A stretch of 64,000 nucleotides of DNA from contig JAFUGA010000054.1 in the NCBI GenBank assembly GCA_017469625.1, forward strand, positions 1 through 64,000. The letters run 5' to 3'. This DNA is from Bacteroidales bacterium. GTDB taxonomy: Bacteria > Bacteroidota > Bacteroidia > Bacteroidales > P3. A program made the position numbers and the translations under genes. Under the pieces are notes generated by a model, which was not told where the DNA came from, did not search any database, and saw only the letters and a program-made list of their open reading frames with translations. Below are positions 28,401 through 38,503 of the stretch, in pieces (position 1 is the first letter of the stretch; each line of letters opens with the position of its first letter).

Positions 28401-29972
28401 AGTAGGATTGGATTTATAATTGGTTATACTACAATCTGCACTCAAATCTACCAATTCATCAGATAAAACAACTAAAGCGTTAATATCATCTCCGTTTATA
28501 TCGCCCTCAGCCTGTACATCGTTGTAAGAATTTCCTTGAAAGTAAAAATTATTCATTCTTGCCTTTACTTTACCTATCATATTATCAGATAAGGAAAGTT
28601 CTGCATCTGCAGATACAGTTGTATGACCAAGAGAATTATTTGCCAAAAGATGACCCAAATTAAGATTTGGACTTATTACAGAGGCTTTGTATTGAGTAGT
28701 TTTGTCATTTATAGGAATACTTTGAGCCAAAATATCTACCACTCCAACATCTGAAGATAGGTTAAGAGCGGTTTCAAATTCTTTTATTCCACCATCAAAA
28801 TTACCGTGAATATTTACAAGACCTACATTTTTTACTATATCGGGTAGGTTTATTTCAGGTATGATTGTACCAAATTGTTGTTTAGTAAAATCTTCGTAAG
28901 ATGTAGTTATATCATTGACAATCAAGTTTGCAGTCAAATCATCTACAGAAGGCAATCCTTTTATCTTACCATTTAAATTTATATGTGTAGAAGATGAAAG
29001 TATATCCAATTGTTTTAATTTTACTTCATTCAAACAACCCGAAAGTTCTGTAGTGAGATAGACTTTTTGTTTAGCATTCTGTACTCTTTCAGTCCAATAG
29101 CACGCATCTTGCATTCCTACATAAGAACCTTTTTTTATGTTAAGATACAAATCAACCGAATCCATAAAAGAAGAATACGTATGATAAGAATCCGTTTTCA
29201 TAGAAACGTCCCAAAGAATATTTGAAGACAAAGTTTTTATGCTTCCATCTTTTATACTTATGTTTTTAGAAGAAACTTTCATTTCCCCCGTAAAATCTTC
29301 CAAGACTATACCGCAACGTTCTTTTGCTTGGAAATGCTTCATATCCAAACTAATATCAGAACCTTTCATTGAAAAGTCCTTTGCTTGCATATTTACATCA
29401 TAAACCTCTATGCAGTTAGACGCAAACAGACCATCTAATACAGGTGTATCAACTTCTAATCTTCTTAGTCTATAATGAATATCTTTCAGATTTATATCTT
29501 TTATCTCCAAAACAAAAGGTTCAGACGGCTTTTTCTCCTTTTTTTTTGTGGATTTGAAATAATCTAAAATAAATTGGAAATTAAAACCGTCCTTTGTCAT
29601 ATCCATATAACAAGTTAAGTCTTCTATATTTGCATTCCTTATTATTATATGTTTGAAAGAGTTTATTTTATAAAGATTTGCCTCTATGTAGGAAGCATAA
29701 ACCAAAGTATCTTTGTTCAAATCTTCCACATAAACATCTTTTAGTCCTGCGTGTATAAACGGAGATATATTCAAGGCTCCTATCTCTACCTTTGTTTTCC
29801 ATTCTTTAGAAAAGAAATCTGCTACTTTTGCAGCCGTAAAGGACTGTACTATAGTAGTATTCAACAGTGCAACAAGCACATAAACCAACACAAGCACAAA
29901 ACAAATCGCCCTTAGAAGTATTTTTAAACTTCTTTTTCCTATGTTTTTGATTTTACTTTTTTGTTTCTGCAT
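25500..29972 (-). CDS. tamB: TamB-like translocation/assembly module protein
   Basis: A 1490-residue inner-membrane-anchored periplasmic protein of the TamB/AsmA-like group, which builds a long beta-groove used for lipid transport or outer-membrane protein assembly. One N-terminal membrane segment is at about residues 15-37. The body is repetitive amphipathic beta strands, and the C-terminal TamB (DUF490) domain occupies roughly the last 450 residues (GNLLAAGNGDLKIEMNSKG, QLSGMISNMV). The very basic end (NKKRKKKL) is notable. Length is usual for Bacteroidota. No BamA-like TamA partner is adjacent. Confidence 0.87.
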   Translation of the reverse strand: MQKQKSKIKNIGKRSLKILLRAICFVLVLVYVLVALLNTTIVQSFTAAKVADFFSKEWKTKVEIGALNISPFIHAGLKDVYVEDLNKDTLVYASYIEANLYKINSFKHIIIRNANIEDLTCYMDMTKDGFNFQFILDYFKSTKKKEKKPSEPFVLEIKDINLKDIHYRLRRLEVDTPVLDGLFASNCIEVYDVNMQAKDFSMKGSDISLDMKHFQAKERCGIVLEDFTGEMKVSSKNISIKDGSIKTLSSNILWDVSMKTDSYHTYSSFMDSVDLYLNIKKGSYVGMQDACYWTERVQNAKQKVYLTTELSGCLNEVKLKQLDILSSSTHINLNGKIKGLPSVDDLTANLIVNDITTSYEDFTKQQFGTIIPEINLPDIVKNVGLVNIHGNFDGGIKEFETALNLSSDVGVVDILAQSIPINDKTTQYKASVISPNLNLGHLLANNSLGHTTVSADAELSLSDNMIGKVKARMNNFYFQGNSYNDVQAEGDINGDDINALVVLSDELVDLSADCSITNYKSNPTIQLKSSMAKVDLHRMNLFSFADTNTLISADINADISSFDIDSLNGNLYIKNLNVITSNQDINVSNISITAVNDSCENTIVLSSDIIDADITGKYTLTTVQNDIDYLLKRYIPEISPIIADTIITKNTTIDLHSEEKYTAQSDLQFTSTIKDISLLKTLFDVDATLNNPINIQGYMNETNLLFCEMNIRDFEYAKKFLNNTDIKIRTIENELQLEVVADRFAMDNSMSFKNINIQAGVDTSHCNLLLTGQDFENDSTNARIQFESYISDKGLQGNFTDTYVNIDGEKIFFNDNHIIGIFAKKVSVMNFDIMAQDSKITLDGLVSNEGTLNCTFSNVDLSLLNPFLQSNGLTLAGTLNKDVELRNITEHFSFTSSIEAEDLAINGVELGKAWLNVDNNLSPDILNAHIRLLYKTQEKTYLPLQLIGTISPNEEEDQMDLTLHMKDFELAVIKTFISSFASDVEGSLSCDNLTVKGKFSSPEIRGIIHANQAAMKINMLNTKYWFSDDIVVDNNKIVFDDFTLKDAQNNKITINGDVAHHNFSSFDINLHALADKIKILDTKSDNGQMYYGTAYASANMTIVGDSTMINISGSAKTEPGTSLTVPVSSKASAEENNFITFVSETIDEENGNNAETDKAEASLGYNISIDLNVNPNAKLFIPMDFTQLKGNLLAAGNGDLKIEMNSKGKFSMVGTVAIDNGNFKFNIMDVMEKSFILQQGGTLTWDGAPADGVMDVTAIYKTKTSLASLLGASYSRPVDVESIIHLTGQMTNPQPSFDIQLPNTDEQTAEQVFMQIDKTDEKVMLEQTASILLTNQFYYSQGGYETTALQSGVTSSVMGVAFSQLSGMISNMVKFVDVGLNYTSGGETLTDQVDLNLSKSFGKWEISVNSTFGGDDQTYTTSDASNIIGDLSAKYKYTDNLQFEVFRRSNANDFTKYNISPYTQGVKMIYKKDYDSVKDILLNKKRKKKL

Positions 29973-30005
29973 TATGGTTTATAAGTTAAAAAAAACATTG
30001 AGGTG

Positions 30006-30013
30006 CAAAGATA
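30006..30013 (-). promoter_or_regulatory. -7 element (TATCTTTG) for tamB
   Basis: It matches TAnnTTTG on the minus strand 34 nt before the tamB ATG. The nearest TTTG is 26 nt upstream, so the -33 element is poor. Confidence 0.5.
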
Positions 30014-30123
30014 AGATTTTTTTTTGAACTATAAAAAAACAAACATCTAAAGAATAATTTATATACGTTTTTTTTTATTTTTTCGTTATAGACTTAAAAT
30101 TTGAAAATAAAAAATTACAGAAT

Positions 30124-31482
30124 ATGAAGACAAAGATTTTGATTATCCCTTTCTTGTTTTGCACTCTTATTGCTTGGAGTCAAGATTTTAGGGACGCAGC
30201 AAAAAAAAGCATCCATTCTGTTGTCTATATCCAATGTGTAGCACAACAACAATCTTCTTATTATAATGATTTCTTCAACAATGATTTCTTCAACGATTTC
30301 TTTGGAGGTTTTGGTTTCCAACGTTCTCCAAGAAGATACAAAACTTCTGGTAGTGGTGTAATAGTTTCTTCCGATGGTTATATTGTTACTAATAATCACG
30401 TAGTTGCAGATGCTGACAGTATCTCTGTTACTCTTAATGACAAAAGAGAATATACCGCAAAAGTAATAGGAACAGATACTTATGCAGATCTTGCAGTTAT
30501 AAAAATAGATGCAAACAATCTTACTCCTTTGTCTTATGGTAATAGTGATGAAGTAGAGTTGGGAGATTGGGTACTTGCGGTTGGCAATCCTTTCAACCTT
30601 ACAAGCACGGTAACAGCAGGCATTGTATCAGCCAAAGCACGTGATTTAGAGATATTAAACGGAAAAAACAACTCCAATACTTTGACTTCATTCATTCAAA
30701 CCGATGCTGCAATGAATCCTGGTAATAGTGGGGGAGCCTTGGTTAATACTTCGGGAGAATTGATTGGTATAAGTGTTGCAATAGCATCAAATACCGGTTC
30801 TTACGCTGGTTATTCCTTTGCCATACCTGTAAATATTGCGAAAAAAGTTATAAATGATATTATAAAATATGGTTATACTCAAAGAGCCTCTGCTGGTATT
30901 ACACTGAGGGAAGTAGATGCAAAAACTGTAGTAGAAAACAACCTAAGAGATACTCGTGGTACATACGTTGAGAAAGTAACTAAGGGTGGTGCAGCAGATA
31001 AAGTTGGAATAAAAAGTGGAGATGTTATAACAAAGATAAACAACAAAGAGGTAAATACTATCTCAGAAGTGAATGAGATAATGGCACAACTGTCTCCAAA
31101 TGACAAGGTTGAGTTTGAGATTTTGCGTTCTGGTTCTACTATTACAAAGAGTTTGAACCTTATGAGTACTAAGGATTTGACTGAATTGGAAGATGTGGCT
31201 ATGGGAGAAACTATTAAGGCACACGGAGCCACCCTTAGAGAACTTACCAATGAAGAAAAAATCCAATATTCTATGGATAGAGGTTTGGTTGTTGTGAAAA
31301 TAGAAAAAGGAAGCCTTATGAACGTGGGAATAAAGAAAGGTTTTGTTATAACCGCTATTGATGGTAACACCAGTCTTTCTATAAAAAATGCAAAAATGCT
31401 TGAAAACAAAAAAGGACAAACCCAAATAGAAGGTTATTATCCTAATACCCACCGTTATTATTCTTATATAACTGTATTATAA
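30124..31482 (+). CDS. degP: DegP/HtrA-type periplasmic serine protease
   Basis: A 452-residue periplasmic protease/chaperone of the Do family. Signal peptide (to about residue 20), then a glutamine/asparagine/phenylalanine-rich loop (about 41-66). The trypsin-like domain has triad H92 (TNNHVV), D122 (YADLAV) and S202 (GNSGGAL). PDZ1 lies at about 257-345 and a shortened second PDZ follows (about 365-452). The N-rich FFNDFF loop corresponds to the LA-loop region. Transcribed divergently from tamB, with both serving envelope quality control. Downstream lie a degenerate 21-bp-like repeat and a strong hairpin. Confidence 0.92.
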   Translation: MKTKILIIPFLFCTLIAWSQDFRDAAKKSIHSVVYIQCVAQQQSSYYNDFFNNDFFNDFFGGFGFQRSPRRYKTSGSGVIVSSDGYIVTNNHVVADADSISVTLNDKREYTAKVIGTDTYADLAVIKIDANNLTPLSYGNSDEVELGDWVLAVGNPFNLTSTVTAGIVSAKARDLEILNGKNNSNTLTSFIQTDAAMNPGNSGGALVNTSGELIGISVAIASNTGSYAGYSFAIPVNIAKKVINDIIKYGYTQRASAGITLREVDAKTVVENNLRDTRGTYVEKVTKGGAADKVGIKSGDVITKINNKEVNTISEVNEIMAQLSPNDKVEFEILRSGSTITKSLNLMSTKDLTELEDVAMGETIKAHGATLRELTNEEKIQYSMDRGLVVVKIEKGSLMNVGIKKGFVITAIDGNTSLSIKNAKMLENKKGQTQIEGYYPNTHRYYSYITVL

Positions 31483-31663
31483 TCAAAGAATAAAATATTT
31501 TAATTAAAAGATAATAATACACAATTAAAGAATAATACTTAGTAGTCAATAAATAATATTTGACAATCAAAGAATAACACTTTATAATTGAAAGATAATC
31601 ATATTATAATCAAAAACTAAAACTTTGTAGTCAAAAGATAACGACATATAATCAACTACATAA
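31477..31663 (+). repeat. Degenerate ~21-bp tandem repeat after degP
   Basis: About eight or nine degenerate copies of a motif like AATCAAAGATAATA follow each other directly after (and overlapping) the degP stop. The AAAG core recurs at 31485, 31507, 31527, 31569, 31591 and 31635, averaging about 21.4 bp. The sequence differs from the main 21-bp family but shares CAAAG and the period. Indels are visible, unlike in the main arrays. Confidence 0.7.
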
Positions 31664-31709
31664 AAACTGTTTCTTTATTCCACTCCTATAGAATAAAGAA
31701 ACAGTTTTC
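31664..31709 (+). terminator. Long hairpin (18-bp stem) downstream of degP
   Basis: The arms at 31664-31681 and 31692-31709 are perfectly complementary over 18 bp around a 10-nt loop and are followed by CTCTTTCTTTG. It lies 181 nt beyond the degP stop, after the degenerate repeat and just before repeat locus 7. Confidence 0.78.
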
Positions 31710-31711
31710 TC

Positions 31712-32278
31712 TTTCTTTGTTTCACTCTTACAGAACTTTGTTTTAATTTTCTAAAACTTTGTTTTAGAATTCTATCTCTTTGTTTTAGAAAATTAGAATA
31801 AAGTTCTACAAAATTAGAACAAAGAGATAGAAAAATGAAACGAAGGTTTGTGAGAGTGGAACTTTGTTTTGTGAAAATAGAATAAAATTAGACGTTTCTA
31901 TTTCTTAATTTTTTTAAAATAATTCTTCATTTTACTGTTCTAAATTTCCTTTTCATAAAAATCTAACAAAGTTTTTCACCACTCTTTCTTTGTTTGGTAA
32001 GAAAATTTTAACATTTTATCCATTTAGAACTTTACTAAACTGTTCTATTTTCCTATATATTTTCTATAAAACTTTATTTTACAAACACCATTATTTATAC
32101 TAATTTCACAAAACAAAGAAATATTTTTCTAAAACTTCGTTTCGCTCTCACGAAACTTTATTCTAATTTTCTAAAACAAAGAAAGAGAAAATTAAAACAA
32201 AGTTCTACTTTTCTCTTTCTTTGTTTCGTAACAGCGAAATCAGGTTTTTGTGAAATTAGAATCAAGTTCCGTGGTGGT
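31712..32278. repeat. 21-bp lattice, locus 7: composite element, inverted relative to locus 9
   Basis: Left array of eight units from 31712, right array of about eight from 32110, with a conserved central segment between. The two registers are 398 bp apart (19 x 21 - 1), exactly as in locus 9. About 300 bp of the centre is the reverse complement of locus 9 (about 42150-42470). It lies between the ends of convergent degP and gyrB. Confidence 0.9.
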
Positions 32279-32305
32279 AGAAATTTTGTTAAATAGTACA
32301 AAAAG

Positions 32306-32342
32306 AACCATTGCTTTATTGTAGTTTAATAAAGCAATGGTT
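32306..32342 (-). terminator. Hairpin terminator after gyrB
   Basis: The arms 32306-32320 and 32328-32342 form a perfect 15-bp stem (AACCATTGCTTTATT on the left) with a 7-nt loop. On the minus strand it is followed by CTTTTTG. It is 29 nt past the gyrB stop. Confidence 0.85.
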
Positions 32343-32370
32343 GTGTTTTAATGTATATATGTAAAATCTT

Positions 32371-34437
<2,067 letters not shown>

Positions 34438-34452
34438 TTATTCTGTTTTTCT

Positions 34453-34599
34453 AAAACAAAGATTCACTCTCATGAAACAAAGAAAGAATTTTACGAAACT
34501 TTGTTTTAGAAAATTAAAACAAAGAGATAGAATTCTCTTTCTTTGTTTTAGAAAAATAGAATAAAGAGATAGAAAATTAAAACGAAGTTCTATTTTACT
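34453..34599. repeat. 21-bp lattice array, locus 8 (7 units) reaching a stop codon
   Basis: Seven exact units from 34453 to 34599. The last unit extends two bases into the stop codon (34598-34600) of the minus-strand lipoprotein gene. A near-palindrome of about 34 bp is centred on the GAATTC at 34531-34536, where a forward unit meets a reverse one. No separate hairpin terminator exists for the lipoprotein gene. Confidence 0.88.
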
Positions 34600-35065
34600 A
34601 TTTGTTTCTTGTACCTGTAAATCTCATTGTCATATTTCCATGCTGAGAAGCTACGTCCATAGCTATAGTTATAGCATTAGCAGAGAATGTACATAAAATA
34701 TTGTTAAGTGTATAAGACGGAAAACTTTGTCCTGAAACTGTTGGGTGAATAGCAGTACCTGTAGCTATGGTATCTGAACCTGAAATAGTATAGGTAAGAC
34801 CTTCTATACCCATATTCATAGCCATAGGCATATTTTCAGAGAACTTGACGTTATTCATAAGAATATCGCATTTTTTGTCTTTTGTGTTCGTTTTTATTTC
34901 CACATCTATACCTGATGCTGTAAGATTTTCATCAACATAAACATCTCCATTGAAAACAGATGTTACTGTTGTAGGTTGTTTTTCTTTTTTATTATCATCA
35001 TCTCCGCAAGCGGCAAATGCACAAACTGCTACAAGAATAAGCAGTATCTTTTTTAAGTTTTTCAT
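34598..35065 (-). CDS. Calycin-like small lipoprotein (third of three paralogues)
   Basis: A 155-residue lipoprotein (signal peptide ending FAACGDDD) predicted to form an all-beta barrel. It shares with the next two genes the motif V-[KR]-F-S-x-x-M-P (here VKFSENMPMAM) and a later I-x-P-x(8-10)-Y pattern. I believe this corresponds to the calycin-like barrel domain of Bacteroidota surface proteins, but the assignment is from pattern memory. The gene ends a cluster that begins with the TonB-dependent receptor at 38332. The stop codon lies at the edge of repeat locus 8. Confidence 0.68.
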   Translation of the reverse strand: MKNLKKILLILVAVCAFAACGDDDNKKEKQPTTVTSVFNGDVYVDENLTASGIDVEIKTNTKDKKCDILMNNVKFSENMPMAMNMGIEGLTYTISGSDTIATGTAIHPTVSGQSFPSYTLNNILCTFSANAITIAMDVASQHGNMTMRFTGTRNK

Positions 35066-35102
35066 AATTATTGATTATTTGTTTAATTATTATATAATAA
35101 AT

Positions 35103-35501
35103 TTATTGTTTCAACTTACCCGAATATATTACTTTCTTATTTCCCATCATAGTAGTAATATTGATATTGTTAGACACTATTGTACCAGAGAAGTTTGTTA
35201 CTTTGTATTTTTCATATCCCTTATTTTTGACAGTAGGTATTATATTGTTACCCGTAAGCAAGGTTTTATTTCCATTTTTTGTAACTTTTATTTGTGGAAT
35301 TACTGCATCTACTGTTACAGGCATAAACCTTGAAAACTTTACATCAAAGAGTTCTATCGTTCCTACGCTACCTTTAGTTGATAATTTAGCAACAACGTTT
35401 TCTCTTGTGTAGTTATCCACTTTCATTGTTCCGATAAATGTTTGTGCAAAGGAACAACAAAATAAGGAAAGTAACACTCCTAAAGTACAAAACTTTTTCA
35501 T
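35103..35501 (-). CDS. Calycin-like exported protein (second paralogue)
   Basis: A 132-residue exported protein with signal peptide (MKKFCTLGVLLSLFCCSFAQ). No lipobox cysteine follows the cleavage region, so it is probably soluble in the periplasm or exported, unlike its two neighbours. Motif VKFSRFMPVTV and IIPTVKNKGYEKYKV match the family. Its ATG overlaps the preceding gene's TGA (ATGA at 35498-35501), indicating translational coupling. Function unknown. Confidence 0.68.
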   Translation of the reverse strand: MKKFCTLGVLLSLFCCSFAQTFIGTMKVDNYTRENVVAKLSTKGSVGTIELFDVKFSRFMPVTVDAVIPQIKVTKNGNKTLLTGNNIIPTVKNKGYEKYKVTNFSGTIVSNNINITTMMGNKKVIYSGKLKQ

Positions 35502-35974
35502 AATTCTTGGGTTCTTTTTGCTCGGTATTCTATATTAAAACCAGCACTATCTGTTGTAAATATCATAGAATCCTTATTTACTTTGCAATTAAAGTTATAA
35601 AAAGTGTAATGACCTAAATAGCCATTCATAGCATAAGGAATAAGGGTATCTATTTTTATTATAGTGTCTTCTCCCTGTATAGTAGCAGGCAAATCTTTCA
35701 AATCTACATCTACATACACAGGCATATTATCTGAAAATCTTACTTTATACATAGTAATATCGTAAGTGTTATTTCCTAAGGATTTAAACCTTGAGATAAC
35801 ATCGTCTTGTAAATATCCATTATCCACAGTTACCCTTCCAGAATATTCCGGGTAAGAAATCTCTGCTTGTGGATTAGGTTTTTTAGTTTTGCTTTTATTA
35901 TCATCACCACAGGAAACAGATAATAACATAATAGTGCAAGAAAGCATCAGAAGGTAAAGCGTAGTTTTTTTCAT
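35498..35974 (-). CDS. Calycin-like small lipoprotein (first paralogue)
   Basis: A 158-residue lipoprotein (LSVSCGDD lipobox) with the same motif, VRFSDNMPVYV, and LIPYAMNGYLGHYTF. A start four codons upstream (35986) is possible, but the internal ATG gives a cleaner signal peptide (MKKTTLYLLMLSC). It lies 78 nt after the TonB-dependent receptor stop and overlaps the next gene by 4 nt, so the receptor and the three small proteins probably form one operon. Confidence 0.7.
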   Translation of the reverse strand: MKKTTLYLLMLSCTIMLLSVSCGDDNKSKTKKPNPQAEISYPEYSGRVTVDNGYLQDDVISRFKSLGNNTYDITMYKVRFSDNMPVYVDVDLKDLPATIQGEDTIIKIDTLIPYAMNGYLGHYTFYNFNCKVNKDSMIFTTDSAGFNIEYRAKRTQEL

Positions 35975-36052
35975 TTGTTTATGCATTTAGTTTTTGTTAT
36001 TAAATTGTTATTTTCATTCATATCAGTATAAAACGTTGAAATAAAAAAATTA

Positions 36053-38332
36053 TTACATAGTATAAGAAAATTTTATTCCAAATTGAATAGGTTTACCTTG
36101 CTGAACAAAATTTCTACCTGTAGAAAGAAAATAGAATGTATTGTATTTTGTATTCAAAATATTCTTTGCAAAGAAAGATAGAGAGTATTGATTTCTCCTT
36201 ACTACTATATCAAAATTCAATGTGTTATAATATTTTTGGTAAAGAGTGTTTGTTTGATTGAAATATATCTTTCCCATACCAGAGTAAGTTGCAAAGAAGT
36301 TTATATTGTCTATATATTCAGAATTTATAATCCAAACATAGTTTGCAGACAATGAAACAGTATTCAAAGGATAATAAGGTAGGTATTTATTTTTATAATT
36401 GTCTTTATTGTCGTTGTAGTCCTTGAATTTAGCCCTTGTATAGCCATAATTTGCTACAAGGGTAAGGCGTTTTATTTTTGCAGAAACAGAAAATTCTCCA
36501 CCCATACTAATAGATGATGCAACATTGTCCATCATTCTGCCGTTGGTATATGGAGTTAGGAAAATGGTTATTTGTTGATTTTGTATATTCATATAGAACA
36601 AAGAAGCATCTGTTTGCAATCTACCTGACAAAAACGAAAGATGAGTACCTATTTCATAATCCCACATATATTGAGGTTTATAATTGATAACCTCATTTTT
36701 GTCATAAGAAGCATAAATATCTGACATAACTGAACCAGGTACAGGAGTTAGTCCCATATTTTTAAGCATATCTTGCATCATTTGTTGCTGTAGCAAATCG
36801 GCAAACATTTGTGTATTATATCCTCCTGTCATATATCCACGCGAAATGGAAGCAAACAGATTACCATTCTTTATTTTATAAAGTAGAGATATTTTTGGAA
36901 GAAAAGCAGAGTTATATTTATGTGTGTTATCTTCTAAAGATGTATACAGGTGTGCATAATCCGTCATAGTACCTGTAAAAAGATAATCCACATTGGCAAA
37001 ACTTTCATAATCCAAACCTACTCTTTCTACATCGAAACGAAGACCTGCTACAATCTTCGTTCTTTTGTTTATCTTATAAGATGATTGCAAATAAACTGCT
37101 CCGCCTATTCGTGGATATTTAAACTTGTTATCTACAAGCATAGTATCGTCTTTGAATAGCATAACATCTTGTTGAGGAAATACAGAGTGCATTCCGTTGT
37201 TTATATTATCAAGTATCAGTCTTTGAATCCCCGTTTGTTTAAATAGAACAGGGGCTTGCATATTCAGATATTTACAAAAAAAGAACGTTCCCATAGTCCA
37301 ATCCCATGAAGAGTTCTTTCTATCGTTTTTTACAATAAACTCTTGGGATAGAGAATAGTCTTGCTGTTTTTGTTCCAAAGTAAAATAATCCTCTTGCGTA
37401 AAATCGTTATCCAAAACCATCTTATCAAAATTCAGTTGCAAAGAGGTAAGAGATTGAAACACGTATTTATTCTTTTCTCTCTTTAATATAGAGGTGTTAT
37501 TTATAAAGTTGAACCTATCATATCCCGAAAAATCATTATAATTTACTTTTTCAGTTTCAAAAGTATTTGTATCTATTCGTCTGTATGCATATCCTCCTTG
37601 ATGAATTGCAGAGATAAAAGAGGAGTTCTTTATTTTGAAATCTTCGTTCTTTTTATATTCAAAAATAAACCTTCCATTGAAAGTTTTAGACCAATCAACG
37701 TTTTCTTTGTTGTATTCATTCCGAAAGAAACCATCTGTTTTCGTTGCATTAGTTCCTATCATAAAGGCTTTCTTATCAGATATTTTTTTGTAGAAAGATA
37801 GTTTTGCTTTCATAGTATTTGCAGATGAATATTCAGCATTAAATTTCAATCCTTGATAATCAAAAGGAGAAAGAGTGTTTATATTGATTACACCTGCCAT
37901 TGCATTCATTCCATAAAGCAGAGATTGACTTCCCCGCAAAATATCTATGTTTGAAAAATCAAAATAATCAAAATCAAAACAGTTTTTATTTAAAAGCATA
38001 ATACCATCTATTCCAATACCGACAGACGAGTTGTCTATACGAGAACCAATACCTCTCATATATATAGAAGATGTAATATTAGAACCATAATCCGCTATAT
38101 ACAGAGAAGGTATTACGGTAGAAAAATATTTAAAGTCTGTAACATTGTGTTGATTTAAGTATTGTTGATTAAAACTATTTGATAAAAAAGGTAGTGTATC
38201 TAAAGATTTGTATGTTTTTATATCACTCAAAACCGTTATTTCGTCAATAAGAAAAGTTTTGAGTGAATCTTGGGACTTAAGAATACTAAATCCAAACACA
38301 CATAACACAACTATGAATACCTTTTTTATCAT
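36053..38332 (-). CDS. TonB-dependent outer-membrane receptor
   Basis: A 759-residue receptor with signal peptide (to about residue 20) but no carboxypeptidase-like N-domain. The plug spans about 30-155 (YMRGIGSRIDNSSVGIGIDG, NIDILRGSQSLLYGMNAMAGVINI). The rest is a barrel, ending in GIKFSYTM. It resembles siderophore or vitamin receptors more than SusC proteins, and no SusD follows. Three calycin-like proteins lie downstream in the same direction. The ligand cannot be deduced; a small hydrophobic ligand bound by calycin folds is one possibility. Confidence 0.87.
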   Translation of the reverse strand: MIKKVFIVVLCVFGFSILKSQDSLKTFLIDEITVLSDIKTYKSLDTLPFLSNSFNQQYLNQHNVTDFKYFSTVIPSLYIADYGSNITSSIYMRGIGSRIDNSSVGIGIDGIMLLNKNCFDFDYFDFSNIDILRGSQSLLYGMNAMAGVININTLSPFDYQGLKFNAEYSSANTMKAKLSFYKKISDKKAFMIGTNATKTDGFFRNEYNKENVDWSKTFNGRFIFEYKKNEDFKIKNSSFISAIHQGGYAYRRIDTNTFETEKVNYNDFSGYDRFNFINNTSILKREKNKYVFQSLTSLQLNFDKMVLDNDFTQEDYFTLEQKQQDYSLSQEFIVKNDRKNSSWDWTMGTFFFCKYLNMQAPVLFKQTGIQRLILDNINNGMHSVFPQQDVMLFKDDTMLVDNKFKYPRIGGAVYLQSSYKINKRTKIVAGLRFDVERVGLDYESFANVDYLFTGTMTDYAHLYTSLEDNTHKYNSAFLPKISLLYKIKNGNLFASISRGYMTGGYNTQMFADLLQQQMMQDMLKNMGLTPVPGSVMSDIYASYDKNEVINYKPQYMWDYEIGTHLSFLSGRLQTDASLFYMNIQNQQITIFLTPYTNGRMMDNVASSISMGGEFSVSAKIKRLTLVANYGYTRAKFKDYNDNKDNYKNKYLPYYPLNTVSLSANYVWIINSEYIDNINFFATYSGMGKIYFNQTNTLYQKYYNTLNFDIVVRRNQYSLSFFAKNILNTKYNTFYFLSTGRNFVQQGKPIQFGIKFSYTM

Positions 38333-38370
38333 ATAGTAATTATACTCTAAATATTCAATAATTCACTGTG

Positions 38371-38378
38371 CAAAAATA
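38371..38378 (-). promoter_or_regulatory. -7 element (TATTTTTG) for the receptor/calycin-like operon
   Basis: It matches TAnnTTTG on the minus strand 38 nt before the receptor start. There is no clear -33 element. Confidence 0.45.
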
Positions 38379-38429
38379 CATTTTTTTTTATACCTTACAT
38401 ATTTTGAAAACAAACAAAACCGATAATGA

Positions 38430-38461
38430 TTTGTTTAAATACAATTTTTTTTATAGTTTTG
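38430..38461 (+). promoter_or_regulatory. Promoter for the YfhO-like gene
   Basis: TTTG (38430-38433), a 20-nt spacer and TAGTTTTG (38454-38461) precede the ATG at 38504. Confidence 0.75.
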
Positions 38462-38503
38462 CAACTTGTAATTTAAAGTTTTTGATTTATAAAAATAAAT
38501 GAT

